From Candidatus Odinarchaeota archaeon (GTDB lineage: Archaea; Asgardarchaeota; JAGGXT01), in NCBI GenBank assembly GCA_021162905.1, contig JAGGXT010000349.1, positions 1 through 20,258 on the forward strand: a DNA stretch of 20,258 bases. Reading direction: 5' to 3'. The translations under genes were made by a program, and so were the position numbers. The notes under the pieces are model-generated. The model was not told where the DNA came from. It ran no database searches and saw only the letters and a list, made by a program, of their open reading frames with translations. Within the stretch, counting starts at the first letter, position 1; each line of letters opens with the position of its first letter. Below are positions 1-6,595 of this stretch, piece after piece.

Positions 1-1
1 T

Positions 2-262
2 TCAATCTATACCATTATATCATTTCTGATACTTTTATTTGGCATTTATCTATTTTTGTTACATAATGAGAAAATGCAGATATTTAGTACTTTATTTTCA
101 CTTTTACTGATTCTGTCTTTTATATCTGATATGTTATCAATAATGTTTTTTGCGCTAACTCCTTTCTTAGCAATGCTATCAGGAATTCTTTTTTCAATAG
201 CATGGCTTGCTAAGTTCATTGGAAGAGATGTACATTTCATACTATATAACGTAAAGCATTAA
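2..262 (+). CDS. C-terminal part of an unknown multi-pass membrane protein (5' end outside window)
   Basis: The reading frame is open from base 2 to the TAA at 260-262, so the start lies upstream of the window; an internal TTG at 56 is only an in-frame codon. The 86 visible residues are almost entirely hydrophobic, arranged as about three membrane-spanning stretches separated by short polar turns (HNEK and then SD), and end in a short tail FILYNVKH. No motif identifies a family. It sits 80 bases upstream of the GTPase gene on the same strand, but an AT-rich promoter-like stretch (around 281-297) lies between them, so shared transcription is uncertain. It could be a small hydrophobic archaeal protein or the end of a transporter. 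I do not recognise it. Confidence 0.55.
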   Translation, partial: SIYTIISFLILLFGIYLFLLHNEKMQIFSTLFSLLLILSFISDMLSIMFFALTPFLAMLSGILFSIAWLAKFIGRDVHFILYNVKH

Positions 263-342
263 TTTGTTAAAAAGAAAAACATAAATACGGAATTTATTTC
301 AAAACAAGCATAGTTATTCATTACTTAACTGAAAAATGGTCG

Positions 343-885
343 ATGATTATGCAAAAGTATGTATACAAGGTAGCTCTTGTTGGATCTACACATGTTGGAA
401 AAACAACTTTGCAGCAAAGGGTTGTAAAAGGGAAATTCTTTGAACATTTAGAAAGGACAGTGGGTGTGACTTTTGAAGCTAAATCATTTATAAAAGATAA
501 TAGACAAATAATTTTACAAATTTGGGATTTTGGTGGGCAACTACAATATGAAAGAATAGCAGAACTGCTTATAAGTGGGAGCAAAGCTGTATTTTATGTT
601 TTTGACTTAACAAGGCCTACAACCTTGATAGAGCTTGATAATATTTGGATACCGCTAGGAAAAAAATTAGGTAGCCCAGATGGGATATACGTTTTAGTAG
701 GAAACAAAGCTGATCTGCCTAAAAGAGTTTTATCCGAGCAAATAAAAAAAGTTGCATCAAAATATAATTTACCATACTATGAGACTAGTGCTAAAACAGG
801 TCAGGGATTGAATGAGCTTTTTGATTATGTTATAAATAAATTAATAACAATAAAGACGAGCCGGGTTTTTGAAGCTAAGTTTTAA
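343..885 (+). CDS. Ras/Rab-like small GTPase
   Basis: This is a single-domain small GTPase of 180 residues, the size expected for the Ras superfamily. Visible motifs are the P-loop GSTHVGKTT (14-22), a switch I threonine in RTVGVTF (38-44), WDFGGQ (61-66, keeping the catalytic-type glutamine), NKAD (121-124) and ETSAKT (147-152). The set is complete, so nucleotide binding and hydrolysis are expected. The C-terminus (EAKF) has no cysteines, so prenyl anchoring as in eukaryotic Rabs is not expected. WDFGGQ differs from Rab's usual WDTAGQE. There are two near starts (ATG 343 and ATG 349) and neither has a clear ribosome binding site, so a leaderless or short-leader mRNA is possible. The TSUP permease gene follows after 12 bases and is probably cotranscribed. 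Such GTPases are abundant in Asgard archaea; the specific pathway is unknown. Confidence 0.93.
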   Translation: MIMQKYVYKVALVGSTHVGKTTLQQRVVKGKFFEHLERTVGVTFEAKSFIKDNRQIILQIWDFGGQLQYERIAELLISGSKAVFYVFDLTRPTTLIELDNIWIPLGKKLGSPDGIYVLVGNKADLPKRVLSEQIKKVASKYNLPYYETSAKTGQGLNELFDYVINKLITIKTSRVFEAKF

Positions 886-897
886 GGATGTGATTTA

Positions 898-1767
898 ATG
901 TTAATAATTATTAAAATAATTTTTCTAATTTTCATAGGTTTATTTGTTGGCTTTATTGGTGGACTTGTAGGGCTCGGTGGTGGTTTTCTCTTTGTTCCAA
1001 TTTTCTATTTAGTACTTGGTCTCGATATAAAACAATGTATAGGTACATCTCTTTTTATAATTCCCTTCCTTTCTATTTCTGCAGCATACTCTCACTTTAA
1101 GCAAAGGTTAATTGACTTTAAAACGGCTTTGATCTTTGAGATCAGTACAATTCCTGGTGCAGTTGTAGGTGCGTATCTTACTATAATAATCCCTAATTAT
1201 TTTCTGAAAGTACTATTTGGTGTAATTTTAAGTTTAGGGGCTTACAAACTTCTAAAAAAAAAGGAAAAAGAAAATCCTATAAATAAATGGGATGAAAGTA
1301 GTATATGTTCAAATAATTATAAAACCCCTAATCGATTGAATATGAAGAGACAAATTGTAACATCTGATGGAACAATTTTCACATATGATATCAACATTCT
1401 AAAACTACTATTTTTAGGAATTATAGCTGGTTTGGTATCTGGAATGGCAGGGGTTGGTGGAGGTATAATTAAGGTCCCTGCTTTGATTCTGCTACTAGGA
1501 GTTCCTCCTCATGTTGCAATAGCAACATCATCTTTTATGATTGTTTTTACCGCAACATCTGCTGCTCTAACTCATTTTCTTATAGGCAATGTTGTTGTTG
1601 ATGTTGCAGAGTATTGTATAATTGGTGCTTTGATAGGTGCTCAACTTGGCTCAAAAACAGCTCACAGAGTCGATCAAAGGAAACTTAGAACAATAATAGG
1701 TATAATATTACTCATAGTATCTGTGAGGTTCATTTTAGAAAATGTGATTTATATTATTGTTCCTTAA
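898..1767 (+). CDS. TSUP-family (TauE/SafE) membrane permease
   Basis: This 289-residue integral membrane protein belongs to the sulfite/sulfonate exporter TauE/SafE family (TSUP). It has two homologous halves, each opening with a glycine-rich signature, GLVGLGGGF near residues 23-31 and GMAGVGGGI near 182-190. They are separated by a polar loop (about 120-160) that is unusually long and charged. About eight membrane segments are visible. Family members export or import small sulfur-containing or organic anions such as sulfite, sulfoacetate or taurine-derived compounds; the substrate here cannot be read from sequence. The start is well fixed: GGATGTGAT at 886-894, an 8/9 match to GGAGGTGAT, begins right after the GTPase stop and three bases before the ATG. 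The last 14 bases overlap the 3' end of the convergent GTPase gene. Confidence 0.9.
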   Translation: MLIIIKIIFLIFIGLFVGFIGGLVGLGGGFLFVPIFYLVLGLDIKQCIGTSLFIIPFLSISAAYSHFKQRLIDFKTALIFEISTIPGAVVGAYLTIIIPNYFLKVLFGVILSLGAYKLLKKKEKENPINKWDESSICSNNYKTPNRLNMKRQIVTSDGTIFTYDINILKLLFLGIIAGLVSGMAGVGGGIIKVPALILLLGVPPHVAIATSSFMIVFTATSAALTHFLIGNVVVDVAEYCIIGALIGAQLGSKTAHRVDQRKLRTIIGIILLIVSVRFILENVIYIIVP

Positions 1768-2722
1768 GCAATTCAGATGTTTTTTCTTTATTTTTTGCCA
1801 TTATTAATTCTGTTAGCCTTTTCTCGATATTTTGCAGTCTATTTTCAATTCCATTGATTTTTTCCTCTATCTTTGCAATTCGAATTGAAATATCATCGAT
1901 AGTTTCCGTGGGTTTCTTAAAACCAAGAACATCATAAATTGCGTTTTCTAAATACTTTAAAACAATAGGTCTGTAGGCGGGATCTATTGCAATTGTTGGT
2001 AGAGTTTTAATACCCATAATCTCTTCGATTGTATCTGGTGAAAGAGCCTCTAAGAGATCTTGCTTATTTGCAATAACATATATGGCCTTTGCATTTATAT
2101 GTTCTTTAAGACTTTCCAATAATTTTTTAGTCCTTAAAACATTATCTAATGTCGAATCAGTGACTACAAACATTATATCTGTAGATCTAAGAAAAAAGGG
2201 CCAAGATTTTTGATACATCTCTTGTCCTGGGAAATCCCATATTGATAGCTTCATACCTTTAACATTAACGATCTCAATTCTAGGAGCACTTATTGTAGGT
2301 TGATAAACCTTAGGTATTTCTTCCCCAAGTATTAATTTTCTTAACGTCGATTTTCCAACATTTGCTTCTCCTATAAAAACAATTTTAACAATAGGCTCCT
2401 CAACAATATCATCGATATCTCTTTCACTTATTGCATCTCCCTTCTCGGCAAATTTCTGATGAAGTTTATTTAAAATGACATTCAACACAGGGGTTGGTGT
2501 TTCTAAATCAGCATATATAACAATAAGAACATCTTTCCTTAAAAATGCAAACTTTCTATTCTTCATCACAACTTCTCTTATTTCTTCAGACGCAACTTCA
2601 GATGCAAAAGTAGATAATGCCTCCAGCATCCCCCCTATCATAGTTTCATCTACTTTCATTTTTTCATAAATCCTAACAATTATTGGAACGCCACTTCTTA
2701 AGATCCAAATCCCAAAAATCAA
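1754..2722 (-). CDS. Longin/roadblock-like domain fused to an Arf-like GTPase with C-terminal coiled coil
   Basis: The 322 residues form three parts. Residues 1-95 look like a longin- or roadblock-type alpha/beta module: a first strand with IWILRSGVPIIVR, a helix from about 26-52, then strands KFAFLRK and VLIVIYAD. Residues 112-268 are a small GTPase: P-loop GEANVGKST (118-126), switch I Thr143, WDFPGQE (162-168) and NKQD (219-222, the Arf-type spelling); the fifth motif is degenerate. Residues 275-308 form a heptad-patterned coiled coil, then a charged tail. The start is TTG at 2722, chosen because AAGGTGAT (2728-2735) lies five bases upstream. Longin/roadblock-GTPase combinations are known among Asgard eukaryotic signature proteins and relate to membrane-traffic and Rag-type regulators. 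The domain call for the N-terminus is by pattern only. It converges on the TSUP gene. Confidence 0.88.
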   Translation of the reverse strand: MIFGIWILRSGVPIIVRIYEKMKVDETMIGGMLEALSTFASEVASEEIREVVMKNRKFAFLRKDVLIVIYADLETPTPVLNVILNKLHQKFAEKGDAISERDIDDIVEEPIVKIVFIGEANVGKSTLRKLILGEEIPKVYQPTISAPRIEIVNVKGMKLSIWDFPGQEMYQKSWPFFLRSTDIMFVVTDSTLDNVLRTKKLLESLKEHINAKAIYVIANKQDLLEALSPDTIEEIMGIKTLPTIAIDPAYRPIVLKYLENAIYDVLGFKKPTETIDDISIRIAKIEEKINGIENRLQNIEKRLTELIMAKNKEKTSELLKEQ

Positions 2723-2914
2723 AATAGATCACCTTAATAAAGTATTATTAAGAAATCTTAGAACTTATTTTGATAATTAGTGCGTTAGCAAAATCTTATT
2801 TTCCAAATCTTTCTATATAATCATTAACTATTTAAATTATACGGGATTGCAAGACTATGGCACTCGATCAAAAGTTAGTGAATTATCCTTAAATTGAGTT
2901 TTTGTTCAATAATC

Positions 2915-2923
2915 TTTAAATAT
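2915..2923 (+). promoter_or_regulatory. TATA-box-like promoter for the small RNA
   Basis: TTTAAATAT lies about 25-30 bases upstream of the point where the structured region begins (around 2945), the usual archaeal TATA-to-start distance. The rest of the gap between the GTPase start and here (2736-2910) shows only AT-rich sequence, with no coding frame or clear structure that I can support. Confidence 0.45.
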
Positions 2924-2944
2924 TATTCTGCGTCAATTAATAAT

Positions 2945-3040
2945 GTGCTTGTGTGGGCATGTGCTGGAAAGTAGTGGGACGATGCTATAAACCTTGCGAT
3001 GATGCAGATGACTCCCGCTACCTTTCCACTAACTCTTTTT
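2945..3040 (+). ncRNA. Candidate ~95-nt structured RNA with kink-turn-like hairpin
   Basis: No open frame covers this stretch, which is clearly richer in G and C than its surroundings. A long hairpin is visible: 2965-2979 pairs with 3013-3028 over 15 base pairs, with one G-T wobble and one bulged C. Above it C2980 faces C3012, then G2981-A3011 and A2982-G3010 form tandem sheared-type G-A pairs. A three-base bulge GAT (3007-3009) follows, then a short stem TGC/GCA (2983-2985 with 3004-3006). That is the layout of a kink-turn, with GATGA on the bulged strand as in box C. A T5 run at 3036-3040 ends the unit and a TATA-like box precedes it. It could be an L7Ae-bound guide or another small RNA, but no complete box C/D or H/ACA pattern is present. 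The upper stem is short, so the fold is provisional. Confidence 0.45.
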
Positions 3041-3050
3041 CAAGTGCCAA

Positions 3051-3074
3051 GACTATTAACTATGAACAATAGTC
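3051..3074. repeat. Inverted repeat between the small RNA and the phosphodiesterase stop
   Basis: GACTATT (3051-3057) and AATAGTC (3068-3074) are perfect 7-base complements around a 10-base loop. The hairpin sits one base beyond the phosphodiesterase stop codon and 10 bases beyond the T-run of the small RNA, between two converging transcripts. A 3'-end or processing role for either strand is possible, but no T-tract follows it on the minus strand. Confidence 0.4.
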
Positions 3075-3075
3075 G

Positions 3076-3585
3076 TTAAAATTCGACGATTTCAGCTCTT
3101 TTTTCTTTCAGGTTAAATATCGCATATGTTCTTCTTCCTGTTAAGTATCCAGAGACCTCTCCCGGATTTATAATTAGAGTATCGTTAATAGTTTTAATTT
3201 CTGCGAAATGTGTATGTCCATATAATATTACATCATAGTCATTAGATTTTGCCATGCTGTAAACAATTTTTTTAGTTAAGTCTACACCATTGAAACCGTG
3301 CATGAAAAATATTACCCTATCCTCGATTTCTATTATACTTGGTGTATTGTAAATTTTCGCGCCTATAGAGCTAAATCTATTAGCTAGTGTAAAAACATCA
3401 CCATCATTATTTCCAAAAGTTATGTTAAGTATTTTTCCTATGGGCTTAAACTCTTTTACTACGAAAGGAGATATTACATCCCCACAATGAAACACTATAT
3501 CTACTTCCATATTTAATAATTTTTCAACCACTTCCTTTATTGCGCTAACATTATCATGCGTATCCGATATAACTCCTATTTTCAT
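3076..3585 (-). CDS. YfcE/MJ0936-type metallophosphoesterase
   Basis: This 169-residue calcineurin-like phosphoesterase belongs to the small archaeal MJ0936/YfcE group, which hydrolyses phosphodiesters with two divalent metals. All metal-binding motifs are visible: D8 and H10 (ISDTH), D36 (HCGD), GNND near 58-61, H96 (MHG), and GHTH at 123-126, followed by the family's NPGE (140-143). Length matches the family's usual 165-180 residues. The ATG start is supported by GAGGTGA (3591-3597) five bases upstream. It is transcribed divergently from the creatininase-family gene, sharing a 102-base promoter region. The physiological substrate is not evident; relatives act on model phosphodiesters and some on 2',3'- or 3',5'-cyclic nucleotides. 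Confidence 0.92.
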   Translation of the reverse strand: MKIGVISDTHDNVSAIKEVVEKLLNMEVDIVFHCGDVISPFVVKEFKPIGKILNITFGNNDGDVFTLANRFSSIGAKIYNTPSIIEIEDRVIFFMHGFNGVDLTKKIVYSMAKSNDYDVILYGHTHFAEIKTINDTLIINPGEVSGYLTGRRTYAIFNLKEKRAEIVEF

Positions 3586-3687
3586 TCACTTCACCTCTAA
3601 GTGATAATGATTAAACCAACATTTTATTAGTAATCACTATTTTAATACTTATGTATAATGTTCTTGTGTATAATTGGTGCATAAACA

Positions 3688-4428
3688 ATGTATCTTGAGG
3701 ATATGACATGGGTCGAAGTAAATGAATATGCGCAAAAAAAGTGTTGTAGGGCAATTATGGTCCCGATAGGAGCTTATGAAGAGCACGGGCCACATTTGCC
3801 CATTAAGACAGATATTTTTATATCGACCAAGATATGTGAAATAGTTGCTGAAAAATTAGATTTACCAGTAGCTCCTCCTATCGGCTTTGGTCTTTGTAGA
3901 TCAACTCGTGAATTCCCTGGTACATTTTCATTTGAAATTTCTACATTTCTTTCACTTCTAGTAGATTATTTCTCGAATTTGATTAACTTTGGCTTTTCTA
4001 AGTTCTTCATAGTAACTTGGCATACTGGAAAGTTGCATTTATGTATTTTAAGAGAATCTATTTTAAAAAGTATGGAAAGGTGGCTGAATAGAAATCTTTC
4101 GTTTTACCTCTTTACTGCAAACGACCTATTGCAAGAAATCCCTAAAGATATTAATGAAAATCTGGTTCACGGGGGAAGAATAGAAACTTCGATAATGCTT
4201 TACTTAGATAGAAAAAGTGTGAAGTTAGAATTTTTAAAAGATTCGTTGGATTGCAGTACAGATATAGATAACCATTTAGTATTACGATCTTGGCGTAAAT
4301 ATATACCTGAAGGATATAAGGGCAATCCGTTAGCTGCGTCATACGATGAAGGTAATTACCTTTTTAACAAAATTGTTAAATACGTCGAAAATGAGATAAG
4401 GAAAAGAATCAGTAGTGATAACTCATGA
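3688..4428 (+). CDS. Creatininase-family metal-dependent amidohydrolase
   Basis: The 246 residues fit the creatininase/MftE/ArfB family, which cleaves cyclic amides or peptide-like bonds. The N-terminal signature IGAYEEHGPHLPIKTD (27-42) supplies E31, H33 and D42-type ligands, and HGGRIETS (161-168) supplies E166. The usual glycine-rich GHGGN around the central histidine is replaced here by WHTGKLH (111-117), which keeps one histidine but loses the canonical glycines and asparagine. Substrate therefore probably differs from creatinine and from the mycofactocin precursor. GGTG lies 9-12 bases ahead of the ATG. The stop overlaps the start of the next gene (ATGA), so the two proteins are translationally coupled and probably work together. 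No cofactor-biosynthesis neighbours are visible to suggest the pathway. Confidence 0.85.
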   Translation: MYLEDMTWVEVNEYAQKKCCRAIMVPIGAYEEHGPHLPIKTDIFISTKICEIVAEKLDLPVAPPIGFGLCRSTREFPGTFSFEISTFLSLLVDYFSNLINFGFSKFFIVTWHTGKLHLCILRESILKSMERWLNRNLSFYLFTANDLLQEIPKDINENLVHGGRIETSIMLYLDRKSVKLEFLKDSLDCSTDIDNHLVLRSWRKYIPEGYKGNPLAASYDEGNYLFNKIVKYVENEIRKRISSDNS

Positions 4429-4877
4429 GTGAGAAATTGAAATTCTTAGTCCAGGAGTGGATAACGTTTGAAAGAGAGAGTTTCATAAGTGCGACTGCAA
4501 ACTTCAGCTACAGCTCTCTATTGTCACTTACTAAACAAGAAGTAATAGAATGGGCTTATAATACACGCGATGATCTACTTTCAAAAAGGTTAGATTTGTG
4601 TTCGTCAATTAAGTTATTTTTTATAGATAACATAAAATCTCTCTCTCGAGGCTCAAAAGCAAAAATGGTTAGGGGCATATTAAAGCTCTTAGAGGAAATT
4701 GAGCGGCTAATTACTTCAGAATTTGATTCATTAACTAATGTAATATCGATGTTAGAAAGCGGAGAACCTCTCGAATCATATGATGTAAAAGCACAAATAG
4801 AAAATTTAGGCCTCTGTGAAAATAAAATAAGGAAATATTTATCTCAGTTTTATCATTATGTTCAAAATTTCTTTTAG
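4425..4877 (+). CDS. Unknown helical protein coupled to the creatininase homologue
   Basis: This 150-residue protein starts inside the creatininase-family stop codon (ATGA overlap), a strong sign that it is a real gene. It appears all-helical: charged amphipathic stretches such as EVIEWAYNTRDDLLSK (39-54) and KMVRGILKLLEEIERLI (about 80-96) run between short turns, and it ends in an aromatic-rich helix FYHYVQNFF. There are no membrane segments, signal peptide, cysteine clusters or nucleotide-binding motifs, and just two cysteines. I do not recognise a family. The layout resembles small helical bundle proteins that act as partners or regulators of an enzyme. Function is unassigned. Confidence 0.75.
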   Translation: MSEKLKFLVQEWITFERESFISATANFSYSSLLSLTKQEVIEWAYNTRDDLLSKRLDLCSSIKLFFIDNIKSLSRGSKAKMVRGILKLLEEIERLITSEFDSLTNVISMLESGEPLESYDVKAQIENLGLCENKIRKYLSQFYHYVQNFF

Positions 4878-4905
4878 AGAAATTTAAATTTGTGCAACAA
4901 CAATA

Positions 4906-4911
4906 TTTTTT
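4906..4911 (+). terminator. T6 run, possible transcript end of the creatininase operon
   Basis: A run of six T residues lies 29 bases after the stop codon of the helical protein gene, in the position expected of an archaeal T-tract terminator. A 12-base AT palindrome at 4880-4891 precedes it. In AT-rich sequence a T6 run is weak evidence. Confidence 0.3.
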
Positions 4912-4977
4912 AACCATGTAAGAAATAATAAGAACGATTTATTATATCATGTGTGTTATATGAATTAGAGGATTATA

Positions 4978-5004
4978 ATGCTGTTATTGCTGGTGATTCC
5001 ATGA
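4978..5004 (+). other. Possible 8-codon leader ORF overlapping the next start
   Basis: ATG at 4978 opens a hydrophobic octapeptide frame (MLLLLVIP) whose TGA at 5002-5004 overlaps the ATG at 5001 of the beta-propeller gene. An AGAGG sequence (4967-4971) lies six bases before it, and a TATA-like ATTATAT lies around 4941-4947. If translated, it would couple ribosomes onto the following gene. It may equally be chance in an AT-rich leader. Confidence 0.2.
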
Positions 5005-6464
5005 AAAGAGCTTCTCTCATGATATTACTAATCATCTTAATGATGATCACATTTAATATGCCACTGATTGTCATCTCTACACCTGAAAACCAAATTGAAG
5101 TTAAAGTAGGCGAGTTTTGGAGAACCGATCTGTCGTATCCTGTTCTTGCTACTTTTATAGAGGACTTTAATGGGGACGATATTCCAGACATTTTATTGTT
5201 TACTTTAAGAAAAATATATCTACTGGATTATCTTTCAAATGTTACTTTATCTATGGAGTTTGATGAAAATATATGGGCATATTATCTAGGCAACATGGAC
5301 AACGATACTATACCAGAAATTATCCTATCAACAGAGACTGGATACTTATATTTACTAAAAATAACCAGTAGTAAAATAAAAACGCTATGGAAAACAAAAA
5401 TTGGATTTGGTAGCCCTGCATATGATTACGAAATTCTAGATATAGATGGAGATGGTGTCGTAGAGATAGCTGCTGCTGCAAGAAACTATCGTGTATACAT
5501 GTATCTTAACAATGGATCTCAGATCGTCGAACAACCAGTTACGACCGAATATGTACACCTCGCTAGTGTCGATGTTCAACATGATGGTGATCAAGAGTTG
5601 ATAATAGCCACAGAAGACTCAAATATTTATTATCTTGATGGCGGAAATATGTATCTCTGGTTTACAAGGCCTGGAATATCATTTTATGACATAATAGCAG
5701 ATGACTTGGATTCTGATGGAACTAAGGAGGTTTATTCTATTGCATCTGATGGAGCTCTACGTGCACACAGATTTACAGGCGGTGTCTTATGGTCTGAGAA
5801 CTTAGGTTATATTCCCTATCATTTATTCTCCAGAGATGTAGATAATGATGGGTTTAAAGAAATTATTGTATATGGAGAACGTAGCTTCTCTGTTATTAGA
5901 TATGATGGTACTCTTATGTGGAATATTTCATTAAATATTGATGAATCTATAGTCTCTGTTACAACTTTAAATATGGATTTTGATGACGCTCTAGAGTTCA
6001 TTGTGCTAACCTCTAATAACATGTTATACTTATTTGATGGTAATACGTTAATCTCTTCATATTCGATTGTAGGCTTAGGAAAAGCTACTAGTATGGCTGT
6101 AGGAAATTTTGATGCTAACTATGATGACGTACTTAGTGAAATAATCATAGGTACACTAGCGGGAAATGTTCTCGTGCTAGGATTCGACGTTGATGGTGAT
6201 GGCTTATTATCAATAGAGGAAAACATAATGTATCACACAGATCCACTTAAAAAAGATTCGGATGGTGATGAGATAAATGATTATGACGAGATAACACAAA
6301 ATACAGATCCTTTAAATCCCGATACAGATGGAGATGGAATAATAGATGGATTTGATATATTTAATGGCCTTAACGACTACTATATTTATTCATTAATATT
6401 AGTTCTTCTGATTGGAATACCTAGTGTAGGAATCCTTCGCATTCGAAGAAGGCAAGAAGTGTAG
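5001..6464 (+). CDS. Secreted FG-GAP/VCBS beta-propeller protein with calcium-binding repeats and C-terminal membrane anchor
   Basis: From ATG 5001 the protein has 487 residues. An N-terminal signal peptide (a basic MKRAS followed by a long hydrophobic stretch to about residue 26) exports it. The body carries about eight FG-GAP/integrin-alpha-like repeats, each with an acidic calcium-binding loop such as DFNGDDIPD (55-63), DIDGDGVVE, DLDSDGTKE and DVDNDGFKE, which fits a beta-propeller. Residues 396-450 hold thrombospondin-3-like loops (DVDGDG, DSDGDE, DTDGDG) before a membrane helix (about 460-480) and a basic RIRRRQEV tail, so it is cell-surface anchored. The start was placed at 5001, not at GTG 4953, because of the signal peptide and GGTGAT (4992-4997), three bases upstream. 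Likely role is surface adhesion or binding; the ligand is unknown. Confidence 0.85.
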   Translation: MKRASLMILLIILMMITFNMPLIVISTPENQIEVKVGEFWRTDLSYPVLATFIEDFNGDDIPDILLFTLRKIYLLDYLSNVTLSMEFDENIWAYYLGNMDNDTIPEIILSTETGYLYLLKITSSKIKTLWKTKIGFGSPAYDYEILDIDGDGVVEIAAAARNYRVYMYLNNGSQIVEQPVTTEYVHLASVDVQHDGDQELIIATEDSNIYYLDGGNMYLWFTRPGISFYDIIADDLDSDGTKEVYSIASDGALRAHRFTGGVLWSENLGYIPYHLFSRDVDNDGFKEIIVYGERSFSVIRYDGTLMWNISLNIDESIVSVTTLNMDFDDALEFIVLTSNNMLYLFDGNTLISSYSIVGLGKATSMAVGNFDANYDDVLSEIIIGTLAGNVLVLGFDVDGDGLLSIEENIMYHTDPLKKDSDGDEINDYDEITQNTDPLNPDTDGDGIIDGFDIFNGLNDYYIYSLILVLLIGIPSVGILRIRRRQEV

Positions 6465-6465
6465 T

Positions 6466-6585
6466 TTATTCCTTTTTCTCAACATTTTCTAGTTCATTTA
6501 AGATCATTCTTTCTATATCATTCCAAAATCTCAATGCACCTTTCTTCTCTAGCTCTTCTTTTATTTTGTAATTTTTCCTTATCAT
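6466..6585 (-). CDS. Unknown 39-residue small protein downstream of the DUF92 gene
   Basis: A 40-codon frame starts at ATG 6585 and stops at TAA 6466. AGGTGA lies five bases upstream of the start, directly after the DUF92 stop codon (10 bases between genes), so it is very probably translated from the same mRNA. The product is highly charged and predicted to be helical: a basic N-terminus (MIRKNYKIKEELEKK), one Phe-Trp pair (RFWND, 19-23) and an acidic and lysine-rich end. It has no cysteines and no membrane segment. Its stop lies one base from the end of the convergent beta-propeller gene. I recognise no family; a small partner of the membrane protein is a reasonable guess. Confidence 0.6.
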   Translation of the reverse strand: MIRKNYKIKEELEKKGALRFWNDIERMILNELENVEKKE

Positions 6586-6595
6586 TTTTTCACCT

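Noticed and set aside
2945..3040. tRNA, SRP RNA or a standard box C/D or H/ACA guide RNA
   Set aside because: No cloverleaf or T-loop sequence, no SRP helix 8 signature, no CTGA box D partner and no ACA after the stem; only a kink-turn-like element is supported.
4953..5000. GTG 4953 as start of the beta-propeller protein
   Set aside because: It would put a charged 16-residue extension ahead of a standard signal peptide; ATG 5001 has GGTGAT upstream.
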